In this document: positions 38,442 to 49,605 of the stretch, piece after piece
Layout of the letters: each line of letters opens with the position of its first letter
Position numbering within the stretch: the stretch's first letter is position 1
Source: Massilia niastensis DSM 21313
GTDB taxonomy: Bacteria; Pseudomonadota; Gammaproteobacteria; Burkholderiales; Burkholderiaceae_D
Assembly (NCBI RefSeq): GCF_000382345.1
Contig: NZ_KB908080.1
Span: 100,920-164,919 of the forward strand
DNA length: 64,000 nucleotides
Direction: 5' to 3'
The notes under the pieces: model-generated
What the model saw: the letters and a program-made list of their open reading frames with translations, nothing else
What the model was told of the DNA's origin: nothing
Database searches by the model: none
Program-made: the position numbers and the translations under genes

Positions 38442-39620
38442 ATGACTGATTTCCAAATGAGCCTGATCGCGGCCGGCGGCGTGTTCGTCGTCGGCGTCAT
38501 CACCTATAACAAATGGCAGGAATACAAGGCCAGGAAGAGCGTGGAGCGCGCGTTCGCGTCCGACCACGACGATGTCCTGATGCGCAGCGGGGAGGCTCCG
38601 GCCGACGCCGCCCTGCGCCAGGAGCCGATCCTGGACCTGGCCGCCGAGCCGCCGCTGGCGCCGTTCGCCCCCGAAGGCGCGGTTCCGCCGGCGCCGGCGC
38701 CATCCGCTTCGTCCGCGCCATCCACGCCATCCGCGCCCGCCGCCGGCGCAGGCGGCCAGGAAGCCGTGGCCGCGGTGGCCGCCACGCTGCCGGGCGCCAA
38801 GCCCGACATGCCGGCCGCCGAAGTGGCCGAATGCCTGGTCGATCCGCTGATCGACTGCCTGATCCCGCTGTCGCTGGAAACCCCGGTACGCGGCGACAAG
38901 ATCCTGCCGGCCCTGCAAAAGCTGCGCCGCGTCGGCAACAAGCCGATCCACTACATCGGCTTCGCCGTCAGCGGCGACTGGGAGCCGATCGTGCACGGCG
39001 GCGTGTACACCAAGCTGCAGGCGGGCGTGCAGATGGCCACCCGCACCACGGCGCTCAACGAAATCGAATATTCCGAGCTGGTGACCCGCCTGCGCGCGGT
39101 GGCCGACGAGATCGGCGCCGAGCCGGAAGTGCCCGACATGATCGAAGTGATGAGCGAGGCGCGCACCCTGCACCGCTTCGTCGCCGGCCATGACGCCCAG
39201 CTGGGCGTGAACCTGGCCGCGAACGGCGCCCCGTGGGCGATCTCGACCCTGATCGGCGCACTGGAGAACCAGGGCTTCGACGTGCGTCCGGACGGCCGCT
39301 TCGTGATGCCGGACGGCGAGGGCGGAGTGCTGTTCACCCTGTCCACCAACGTGACCCTGGGCGCCGACACCACCTCGCGCCTGACCCTGCTGCTCGACGT
39401 GCCCTGCGTGGCCCCGGCCCGCGACGGCTTCGGCGCCATGGTCGCCTGCGCCAAGGCGCTGGAACAGCGCCTGGACGCCACCATCGTCGACGACGGCGAC
39501 CAGCCGCTGCCGGATGCGACGCTCGAGGAGATCAAGGGCCAGGTGGCCGAGTTCTACCAGGAGATGGAAGCTTCGGACATTCCGGCCGGTTCGACCCGCG
39601 CCCTGCGTCTGTTCAGCTAA
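38442..39620 (+). CDS. zipA: Cell division protein ZipA homolog
   Basis: A 392-residue ZipA-like protein that tethers FtsZ to the membrane. The N-terminal membrane helix (MSLIAAGGVFVVGVITYNKW, about 6-25) is followed by a basic patch, an Ala/Pro/Ser-rich flexible linker (about 65-125) and the C-terminal FtsZ-binding domain (about 130-385) with DPLIDCLIPLSLETPVRGD, HYIGFAVSGDWEPI and LDVPCVAPARDGFGAMV. Sequence divergence from E. coli ZipA is high, but order with ligA directly downstream (9-bp gap) supports the call. ATG 38442. Confidence 0.88.
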   Translation: MTDFQMSLIAAGGVFVVGVITYNKWQEYKARKSVERAFASDHDDVLMRSGEAPADAALRQEPILDLAAEPPLAPFAPEGAVPPAPAPSASSAPSTPSAPAAGAGGQEAVAAVAATLPGAKPDMPAAEVAECLVDPLIDCLIPLSLETPVRGDKILPALQKLRRVGNKPIHYIGFAVSGDWEPIVHGGVYTKLQAGVQMATRTTALNEIEYSELVTRLRAVADEIGAEPEVPDMIEVMSEARTLHRFVAGHDAQLGVNLAANGAPWAISTLIGALENQGFDVRPDGRFVMPDGEGGVLFTLSTNVTLGADTTSRLTLLLDVPCVAPARDGFGAMVACAKALEQRLDATIVDDGDQPLPDATLEEIKGQVAEFYQEMEASDIPAGSTRALRLFS

Positions 39621-42876
<3,256 letters not shown>

Positions 42877-42880
<4 letters not shown>

Positions 42881-43413
42881 CCGTCCGCACAATCCTGCGC
42901 ATGGGCGATCCGCGCCTGCTGCGCGTGGCGCAGCCGGTCGAGCGCTTCGACACGCCCGAGCTGCACGCCCTGATCGCCGACATGTTCGACACCATGCACG
43001 CAGCCAACGGCGCCGGCCTGGCCGCGCCGCAGATCGGGGTCGACCTGCAGCTGGTGATCTTCGGCTTCGCGAAGAACGGGCGCTATCCCGACGCGCCGCC
43101 GGTGCCCGAGACGGTGCTGATCAACCCGGTGCTCACGCCGCTGTCCGACGAGATGGAAGAGGGCGTCGAAGGCTGCCTGTCGGTGCCCGGCCTGCGCGGC
43201 AGCGTGCCGCGCCATACGCAGCTGCGCTACGAGGGCTTCGACCAATACGGCGCGCGCATCGTGCGCGAGGTCGACGGCTTCCATGCGCGCGTGGTGCAGC
43301 ACGAAGTGGACCACCTGCTGGGCATCCTGTACCCGATGCGCATCCGCGATTTTTCCCGCTTCGGCTTTACCGATGTGATGTTTCCCGATCTTGACCCTGG
43401 AGCCGACGATTGA
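42877..43413 (+). CDS. def: Peptide deformylase
   Basis: A 178-residue metalloenzyme removing formyl groups from nascent proteins. All three family motifs are intact: [18 protein letters not shown] (metal ligand C100) and HEVDH (H142, catalytic E143, H146). ATG 42877 overlaps galU by 4 bp. It probably is one of two or more deformylases in the genome, since the partner fmt is not adjacent (inference). Its stop is overlapped by the TTG start of the next gene. Confidence 0.96.
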
Positions 43414-43907
43414 GGCGTGTTTTTCCTAGTACGATGGCCGCGCTGCTGCTGGCCGCAACCGCGACCACGGCGGCAGCCGATGATTTCTTCACGAAGATCG
43501 ACCCTGTCCCGAAGAGCGAATTCTGGCTCGACACGGGTTTCCTCACCGCCCACTTCGACAGCGACAAGGACCTCACTGGCGGCAACAAGGGCCTGGGCTT
43601 CGAGTACCGCTTCAGCGGCACCATGGCCGCCACCGCAGGGCGCTTCTACAACAGCGACCGCCAATGGTCGAACTATGCGGGCATGATCTGGCAGCCGTAT
43701 GCGATCAAGCAGGTGCGCGTGGGGCTGGCGCTGGCGGCCTTCGACGGCTATCCGAACATGCGCCACGGCGGCTGGTTCCCGGCGGCGATTCCGACCCTGA
43801 CCTACGAGTACAAGCGGGTGGGGGTGAATGTGGGGATCATTCCGTCGTATAAGGACAGGTTGTATGGCGGGGTCTCGGTGCAGCTCAAGTTCAAGCTGTT
43901 CGAGTAA
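43410..43907 (+). CDS. PagP-like small outer-membrane barrel protein
   Basis: A 165-residue exported protein starting at TTG 43410, overlapping the def stop as TTGA, with GGAG eight bases upstream; ATG 43434 is an alternative. Signal peptide ([15 protein letters not shown]) then a compact beta-rich region. The second half ([36 protein letters not shown], final LKFKLFE) follows the layout of the lipid A palmitoyltransferase PagP, whose eight-stranded barrel ends similarly. PagP catalytic residues cannot be confirmed by eye, so this may be a barrel of another function. A strong terminator follows. Confidence 0.6.
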   Translation: MRRVFPSTMAALLLAATATTAAADDFFTKIDPVPKSEFWLDTGFLTAHFDSDKDLTGGNKGLGFEYRFSGTMAATAGRFYNSDRQWSNYAGMIWQPYAIKQVRVGLALAAFDGYPNMRHGGWFPAAIPTLTYEYKRVGVNVGIIPSYKDRLYGGVSVQLKFKLFE

Positions 43908-43931
43908 TCCTTTTAATGCTTTGAACAAGTG

Positions 43932-43965
43932 AAAAGGCCGGAATGCATTGCATCCCGGCCTTTTG
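43932..43965 (+). terminator. Rho-independent terminator of the ligA-galU-def unit
   Basis: AAAAGGCCGG pairs with CCGGCCTTTT around an inner AATGCATTGCAT stem-loop; the right arm runs into TTTTGGTTTG. It is nearly symmetric, so it could also end transcription from the right. Confidence 0.88.
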
Positions 43966-44003
43966 GTTTGTACGAAAACTGTGTTGCAAGATGCGGAGGG
44001 GCA

Positions 44004-44230
44004 TTCAGGGTCAGGTCTGTCATTCGGACACTGACTGAGCACCTTTGCTCTATCTCAAAATGCTGGTCTGCTTATCCCAAACTCGTCACAGCTCGGCTCA
44101 CATTTGCCGTCGAAACCCGCACATCACGGACCATGTCGGAAAGAGGGAAAAATTCTCAGCATCCTTAAAACCGTTCTGAGATTTCGCAAGGAATGTGCGT
44201 CCATGTCCGAATGACAGACCTGACCCCGAA
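44004..44230. repeat. 227-bp palindromic MITE-like repeat, copy 2
   Basis: Ends TTCAGGGTCAGGTCTGTCAT and its near-perfect inverse (one mismatch); flanking GCA/TGC bases extend the repeat to about 30 bp. It is about nine-tenths identical to copy 1 (30052-30276) and also occupies an intergenic space behind gene ends, between the barrel-gene terminator and the convergent DUF885 gene. Confidence 0.85.
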
Positions 44231-44248
44231 TGCCTGAGTTCCGCAGGC

Positions 44249-44275
44249 GGGAATAATGCCAATGGCATTATTCCC
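44249..44275. terminator. 13-bp inverted repeat at the DUF885 3' side
   Basis: GGGAATAATGCCA and its exact complement are separated by one base, 24 bp after the DUF885 stop (minus strand). No T-run follows, so a terminator role is tentative. Confidence 0.4.
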
Positions 44276-44298
44276 CAGGTTCGTCGACAAGCTTGAAC

Positions 44299-46056
44299 TC
44301 AGCTCTCCTTCGGATAAGGACTCTTTCCACCCTCGGCAATGAACGCCTCGATCCGCTGCTCCAGCACCGGCAAGGGCACCGACCCCAGTTGCAGCACGGT
44401 GTCATGGAAATTCCGGATATCGAATTTCTCCCCCAGCGCCTTCTCTGCCTTCCTGCGCGCCTCCTGGATCGCCATCTGCCCCAGGTAGTAGGACAGCGCC
44501 TGTCCCGGCCACGAGATATAGCGGTCCACCTCGGTCTCCACCTCGTGCTTCGACAGCGCGGTGTTCTCCATCAGGTAGGCCTGGGCCTGCTCGCGGGTCC
44601 AGCCCTTGGCGTGGATACCGGTGTCGACCACCAGGCGCGAGGCGCGCCAGGCCTGGTAGCTGAGCATGCCGAACACCTCGTAGGGCGTCTCGTAGATGCC
44701 CATCTCGGTGCCCAGGCGCTCCGAATACAGAGCCCAGCCTTCGCCGAAGGCCGAGATGTAGGCGCGGCGGAAGTTCGGCACGCCTTTCTGCTCCTGCGCC
44801 ACCGGCATCTGGAAGGCATGGCCCGGCGCCGATTCGTGCAGGGTCAGGGCCGGCAGGCTGTACAGCGCGCGCGCCGGCAGGTTGTAGGTGTTCACCCAGT
44901 AGCTGCCCGGACCGCCGCGTCCGGCCGTGTAATACGGCGCCTGGTCGTCCGGCACCGGCAGGATCGCGAAGCGGCGGCGCGGCAGGTAGCCGAAGTACTG
45001 GTCGGCCTTGGCGTCGAATTTCTTGGCGGTCCAGGCCGCGCGCATCAGGAGTTCCTCCGGCGTCCTGGCGTAGAAGCGCGGATCGGTGCGCAGGAACTGC
45101 AGGAAGGCCGGCAGGTCGCCGTCGAAATTCGCCTTCTTGATGGTCTCGTGCATCTCGGCGCGGATCTTCGCCATTTCCGCCAGGCCGATCTCGTGGATCC
45201 GCTCGGCCGTCAGCGTGGTGGTGGTGTACTCGACGATCTTCGACTGGTAGTACGCCTTGCCTCCGGGCATGGCTTCGGCCGCGAGCGTGGTGCGCGCCTT
45301 CGGCACGTATTCGCCGACGAAGTAGGCCAGCACCTTGCCATAGGCGGGCTGGACATGCTCGCGGATCGCCTTCGCGCCGTCGGCGCGCAGCGCTTCCTGC
45401 TCGGCCGCCGGAATCGATGCCGGCATCTCCCTGAACGGGGTGTAGAACACGGTGTCCTGCGGCGTCTTCGCCCGGGCCACCGAGACGATCGTGCTCTCGC
45501 GCCCGGCCAGCGTGACCTTCGGCGGCGTGAAGCCGCGCGCCAGGCCGGCGCGCATGTTCGACAGTTCCTGGTCGAAGTAGGCGGGCAGGGCCGCGAGCTG
45601 GCGCAGGTAGTTGCGGTAGTCCTCGGGCGTCTTGAACGGACGGCGCGCGCTGTAGGCGACGTCGGTCCAGAACGCGCTGTCGGCGTTCACCGGCTGCTCG
45701 TACTCGCGGAAGCGCTGGGCATCGAGCAGGGCGGCGATCTGGGCGCGGTAGACCGCGAAGTTGATCTTCTCGCCGGGCGACAGGTCGGCCGGACGGATCG
45801 CATCGAGCTCCTTCAGGATGCCCTCCCAGTAGACGCGGCGCGCCTCCTGGGCCGGCGCGTCGACGCGCGCCAGTTCGGCCTGCACGCCGCGGTCGTTGTC
45901 GGCGCGGGCCAGGCGCTCCGAGACGCGCCATTTCCACTCTTTCGTGTAAATTGTCTTTAACCGAGCGTCGGCCTGGGTAGCGGCCGTAGCGGGTCCAATC
46001 GCAAGACCCAGCAGTACGCAAGCCGTCGTGACGACGGCGCCCAGCTTGTTTTCCAT
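44299..46056 (-). CDS. DUF885 family secreted metallopeptidase-like protein
   Basis: A 585-residue exported protein of the DUF885 family. Signal peptide MENKLGAVVTTACVLLGLAIGPATA. The predicted zinc region contains LTLHESAPGHAFQM (HESxPGH, about 406-418), followed after some 40 residues by AFGEGWALYSERLG, which supplies the downstream glutamate. The N-terminal half is helical. The family is related to thermolysin-like carboxypeptidases or dipeptidases; substrates are mostly unknown. It is divergent from the first hybrid kinase gene. Confidence 0.86.
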   Translation of the reverse strand: MENKLGAVVTTACVLLGLAIGPATAATQADARLKTIYTKEWKWRVSERLARADNDRGVQAELARVDAPAQEARRVYWEGILKELDAIRPADLSPGEKINFAVYRAQIAALLDAQRFREYEQPVNADSAFWTDVAYSARRPFKTPEDYRNYLRQLAALPAYFDQELSNMRAGLARGFTPPKVTLAGRESTIVSVARAKTPQDTVFYTPFREMPASIPAAEQEALRADGAKAIREHVQPAYGKVLAYFVGEYVPKARTTLAAEAMPGGKAYYQSKIVEYTTTTLTAERIHEIGLAEMAKIRAEMHETIKKANFDGDLPAFLQFLRTDPRFYARTPEELLMRAAWTAKKFDAKADQYFGYLPRRRFAILPVPDDQAPYYTAGRGGPGSYWVNTYNLPARALYSLPALTLHESAPGHAFQMPVAQEQKGVPNFRRAYISAFGEGWALYSERLGTEMGIYETPYEVFGMLSYQAWRASRLVVDTGIHAKGWTREQAQAYLMENTALSKHEVETEVDRYISWPGQALSYYLGQMAIQEARRKAEKALGEKFDIRNFHDTVLQLGSVPLPVLEQRIEAFIAEGGKSPYPKES

Positions 46057-46195
46057 TGTTCACCTTGCCTGTGTGAGAGGGCACTATTGCCCGGCAGTAT
46101 GCATCTTAGCGGGGAAAAGACAGAATGGATACAAGGAAACCTGAGTGGACGTGGGCAGGCCCGTCCGTGGCATGTACGGCTGCAAGGAAGTAAGG

Positions 46196-47560
46196 ATGGC
46201 GAACTATGGCAATGGCAGTCCCGGGTCGGAACAGCGCGGCCCGCTGCGCGAAGGCGGCATGTCCGAAAGGGGCCTGCGCCTGCGCGTGGCGGCGCTCGAG
46301 GCCGAGCTGGCGCACATGAGCAGGCTGGCGCAAGAGCGGCACATGCTGGACGAGGAAGTGGAGCGCCTGCGCGCGGCCAACGCCCAGCTGGCGCAGGCGG
46401 CCGCCAGCGCCAAGTCGCTGCGCGACGCGTCCGACGCCACCAGCCGGCGCCAGAACGAATTCCTGGCGATGCTGGCGCACGAACTGCGCAACCCGCTTGC
46501 GCCGCTGAGCATGTCGGCCAGCCTGCTCGACAGCCTGGCCGGCAACTCCGGCCAGCTGGCCCAGGTCTCGCGCGTGATCCGGCGCCAGGTCGACCACATG
46601 GCCCACCTGCTGAACGACCTGCTCGACGCCGCGCGCATCAGCAGCGGCAAGATCAGCCTGACCGTCCAGCCCCTGGCCCTGGGCGAGGCGATCGAGCAGG
46701 CGCTCGAAGTGGTGGGGCCGCGCGTGCGCGAGCGGCGCCAGCAGCTCGAGGTGCGCCTGCCGCCCGATCCGCTGGTGGTCGAGGGCGACGCGGTGCGCCT
46801 GACCCAGGTCTTCACCAATTTGCTCGGCAACGCCTCGAAGTACACCGGCGACGGCGGGCGCCTGGCCCTGGACGCCAGCCGTGACGGCGACGATGCCGTG
46901 GTCCGGGTTGAGGACAACGGCGTCGGCATCGCCGCCGACATGCTGCCCCAGATCTTCGAGTTGTTCGCCCAGGCGCCGCGCTCGCTGGCGCGCTCCGAAG
47001 GGGGACTGGGCGTCGGCCTGAGCGTGGTACGCAACCTGGTCGGCATGCATGGCGGCACGGTCGAGGCCAGCAGTGCCGGATTGGGGCAGGGCAGCACCTT
47101 CACGGTGCGCCTGCCGCTGTCGGAGGCGCGCCTGGAACAGGCGCCGGCCGCAGCGCGCGATACGGACGAGCGGCCTTCGCGCATCCTGCTGATCGAAGAC
47201 AACATGGATGCCTGCGAGACCCTCCACACCCTGCTGGCGCTGGCCGGCCACGAGGTCGAGACGGCGGCGGACGGCGTGGCTGGCCTGGAGGCGGCGCGCA
47301 GCGGCCGCTTCGATGTCGTGATCTGCGACATCGGCCTGCCGCGCATGGATGGCTATGGCGTGATCGCCGGCCTGCGCGGCGCCGACGTCGCCCAGCCGTT
47401 CACGATCGCGCTGTCCGGCTACGGCCAGGCCGAGGACCGCGAACGCGCGCGCCAGGCGGGCTTCGACCGCTACCTGGTCAAGCCGGCCGCGCCCGACGTG
47501 CTGCTGGCGATGGTGGCCGAGGCGCGCGCCATCGAGCGCGGCGCGCACGCCGTCGGCTGA
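46196..47560 (+). CDS. Hybrid histidine kinase 1 of the KaiC cluster
   Basis: A 454-residue cytoplasmic hybrid kinase. N-terminal coiled coil (about 25-80, LRLRVAALEAELAHMSRLAQ), then HisKA with H95 in AMLAHELRNPLAPLSMSASL, HATPase (FTNLLGNASKYTGDGG; VEDNGVGIAADM; GGLGVGLSVVRNLV) and a receiver (about 325-445) with phospho-acceptor D378 in VICDIGLPRMDGYG. No separate sensor domain or membrane helix exists, so input probably comes from a protein partner through the coiled coil. ATG 46196 follows GGAAG. It is a clear paralog of the kinase at 49606, on the other side of the KaiC gene. Confidence 0.9.
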   Translation: MANYGNGSPGSEQRGPLREGGMSERGLRLRVAALEAELAHMSRLAQERHMLDEEVERLRAANAQLAQAAASAKSLRDASDATSRRQNEFLAMLAHELRNPLAPLSMSASLLDSLAGNSGQLAQVSRVIRRQVDHMAHLLNDLLDAARISSGKISLTVQPLALGEAIEQALEVVGPRVRERRQQLEVRLPPDPLVVEGDAVRLTQVFTNLLGNASKYTGDGGRLALDASRDGDDAVVRVEDNGVGIAADMLPQIFELFAQAPRSLARSEGGLGVGLSVVRNLVGMHGGTVEASSAGLGQGSTFTVRLPLSEARLEQAPAAARDTDERPSRILLIEDNMDACETLHTLLALAGHEVETAADGVAGLEAARSGRFDVVICDIGLPRMDGYGVIAGLRGADVAQPFTIALSGYGQAEDRERARQAGFDRYLVKPAAPDVLLAMVAEARAIERGAHAVG

Positions 47561-47640
47561 AGGCGCCGGAATGTCGAACCAGGCGCCTGATCTTTCCACG
47601 AATATGTTGGCAGCTCGAAAAGAATGTTACAAAGACCAGC

Positions 47641-47646
47641 TATAAT
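47641..47646 (+). promoter_or_regulatory. Perfect -10 box (TATAAT) before the KaiC mini-operon
   Basis: A consensus TATAAT lies 80 bp after kinase 1 and about 65 bp before the first coupled start codon. No matching -35 at standard spacing is visible. A 7-bp leader hairpin (CGAGCGC/GCGCTCG, 47666-47687) follows. Confidence 0.45.
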
Positions 47647-47707
47647 GGTGAAAGACTTATCCGGACGAGCGCGCCACAAGGCGCTCGCCGGCATGCAGGG
47701 ACCGACG

Positions 47708-47746
47708 ATGATCAACACCGCAGCACTCCACGCGACGCCGATATGA
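47708..47746 (+). CDS. Possible 12-codon leader peptide coupled to the next gene
   Basis: ATG 47708 encodes MINTAALHATPI and stops at TGA 47744-47746, which overlaps the ATGATG start of the next gene (47743/47746). AGGGA stands seven bases before ATG 47708, whereas the following start has no visible ribosome site. This suggests translation enters here and restarts on the larger gene. Too short for family evidence. Confidence 0.35.
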   Translation: MINTAALHATPI

Positions 47747-48129
47747 TGGTGACCCAGGGCGACCCCGGACGGCCCGAGGGACACGCGCATCTCATCCAGT
47801 CGTGGCTGCGGCTCGCCGACCAGCTGGGGTTCCTGATCGGGGACAACGGCTTCTGTGCGCTGTTCGGCCGTGCCTGCCGCATGGTCAGCCCGGAGTTCCG
47901 CTGGCTTGCCGACATGCCCCAGTGCAAGACCCGCGCTACCCAGATCGAGGCCCTCGACGGCATGCTGGCCAGCGTGGCGCCGGAGCACGCCCAGGCAGCG
48001 CATGCGGCCTTGCTCCTCAAGTTGTCCGAATTGCTGGCGGCCTTGATTGGCCAGGCATTGACACGACGTCTACTCGACGCGGCCGCGCTCGATGAGGATG
48101 AGCAGAAGAATCCACAGGAGCACAAGTAA
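47743..48129 (+). CDS. Uncharacterised 128-residue protein coupled to the KaiC-like gene
   Basis: No family recognised. From ATG 47743 (MMVTQGDPGRPEGHAHLIQS) the protein is mostly helical and cytoplasmic, with W/H/C-containing segments (FLIGDNGFCALFGRACRMVS, FRWLADMPQCK) and a C-terminal charged tail (DEDEQKNPQEHK). Its stop overlaps the KaiC-like start (TAATG), showing translational coupling and suggesting a stoichiometric partner, perhaps a KaiB-like modulator or kinase adaptor (inference). It does not resemble the KaiB thioredoxin-like fold by eye. Confidence 0.7.
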   Translation: MMVTQGDPGRPEGHAHLIQSWLRLADQLGFLIGDNGFCALFGRACRMVSPEFRWLADMPQCKTRATQIEALDGMLASVAPEHAQAAHAALLLKLSELLAALIGQALTRRLLDAAALDEDEQKNPQEHK

Positions 48130-49598
48130 TGAGCGATAAAGTAACCCTCGGAAAATTGAGCACCGGCGTGGCCGGGCTCGATGTTCTCTTGGGAGGCGGG
48201 TTGACCGAGTTTTCCTTCAACCTCATCGCCGGTGCGCCGGGCTGCGGCAAGACGACGCTCGCCCACCAGATCATGTTCTCCCTGGCGACGCCCGAGCGTC
48301 GCGCCCTGTTCTTCACCGTGCTGGGCGAGCCGCCGCTCAAGATGCTGCGCTACCAGCAGCAGTACGGCTTCTTCGAGATGGACAAGGTCGGTCCCGCGAT
48401 CCGCTACGTCAATTTGGCCGACGACCTGCGCGCCGGCGATTTTGACGGCGTGCTGGAACGAATGATGAAGGAGGTCGAAGGTTTTTCTCCCAGCCTGGTG
48501 TTCGTCGACTCCTTCCGCTCGGTCGCACAGACCGCGCGCAGCGGCAACGAAGGCGTCGCCGATCTCCAGCACTTCGTCCAGGAGCTGGGCACGCGCATGA
48601 CCAGCTGGCAGGCCACCACCTTCCTGATCGGCGAATACGCGCACAGCGAGACCGAGGCCAATCCCATCATGACGGTCGCGGACGGCATGATCGCGCTGTC
48701 CCAGGTGCACGAAGACAGCACGGTGGTGCGCAAGCTGCGCGTGATCAAGATGCGCGGCCAGGCCCACATGGGCGGCTCGCACACCTTCCGCATCACGGAC
48801 GACGGCATCCGCGTCTATCCGCGCATGCTGCCGCCGCTGGCGGACGACCACCGGTCGGGGCGACCGGTCGACCGCGATCCGCGCCGCGTTCCGTCCGGCG
48901 TTCCCGACCTCGACCTGATGCTCAATGGCGGCATCCCGCAGGGGCACTCGGTCCTGGTGTCCGGGCCCAGCGGCTGCGGCAAGACCATCCTCGGCACCCG
49001 CTTCCTGCAGGAAGGAGCGCGCCTGGGCGAGAAGGGCGTGGTGATGTCGTTCGAGAAGGGGGCTTCGCGCCTGCGCAACGCGGAACTGGCCGAGCTGGTG
49101 CAGGCCGGCGACGTGGCCGTCGTCGAGAGCCGCATGATCGACCTGACCATCGACGTGCTGCTCGACGAACTGGACGAAGCGATCGACCGTACCGGCGCCC
49201 AGCGCGTACTGGTCGACTCGCTGTCCGAACTGACCCTGTATTTGGCGCCGGAAGGCCGGGCGCAACTGCGTACGGTCGTGTTCAGGATGATGGCCTCGCT
49301 CGCCAGGCGCGGGGTGACGGTCATGGTGACCATGGGGCTGGACGACCAGTACACCCAGCTGCAGATCAGCCAGGCGGAAATCGCCTACCTGACAGATGCG
49401 ATCATCGTCATGCGCTACGGCGAGAACGAAGGACGGCTGCGGAAATTCCTATCCGTGGTCAAGGTGCGCGGTTCGGCCCATAGCGCCGACCTGCGCGAAT
49501 ACGAGATCACCGATGCCGGCTTCGAGATCCGTCCCGACCGCACCGAATACGAAGGCGTGCTGCACGGGGTGCCGTCGGCCCGCGGCCCACGCTACTGA
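48129..49598 (+). CDS. KaiC-like two-domain circadian-clock-family ATPase
   Basis: A 489-residue protein of the KaiC family with two RecA-like domains. Domain 1: Walker A GAPGCGKT (35-42) and LVFVDSFRSVAQTA as Walker B region. Domain 2: GPSGCGKT (279-286) and RVLVDSLSELTLYL. Each domain ends with the KaiC-type arginine segment (IKMRGQAHMGGSH; VKVRGSAHSADLR). The tandem catalytic glutamates typical of cyanobacterial KaiC (EE) are reduced to one glutamate in each domain (VLGEPP; SFEKG). Proteobacterial KaiC-like proteins occur next to histidine kinases and have been tied to stress adaptation rather than true clocks. No kaiA or kaiB is in the window. It is coupled to the small upstream gene and followed 7 bp later by hybrid kinase 2. 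Confidence 0.93.
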   Translation: MSDKVTLGKLSTGVAGLDVLLGGGLTEFSFNLIAGAPGCGKTTLAHQIMFSLATPERRALFFTVLGEPPLKMLRYQQQYGFFEMDKVGPAIRYVNLADDLRAGDFDGVLERMMKEVEGFSPSLVFVDSFRSVAQTARSGNEGVADLQHFVQELGTRMTSWQATTFLIGEYAHSETEANPIMTVADGMIALSQVHEDSTVVRKLRVIKMRGQAHMGGSHTFRITDDGIRVYPRMLPPLADDHRSGRPVDRDPRRVPSGVPDLDLMLNGGIPQGHSVLVSGPSGCGKTILGTRFLQEGARLGEKGVVMSFEKGASRLRNAELAELVQAGDVAVVESRMIDLTIDVLLDELDEAIDRTGAQRVLVDSLSELTLYLAPEGRAQLRTVVFRMMASLARRGVTVMVTMGLDDQYTQLQISQAEIAYLTDAIIVMRYGENEGRLRKFLSVVKVRGSAHSADLREYEITDAGFEIRPDRTEYEGVLHGVPSARGPRY

Positions 49599-49605
49599 GG
49601 AAGCC

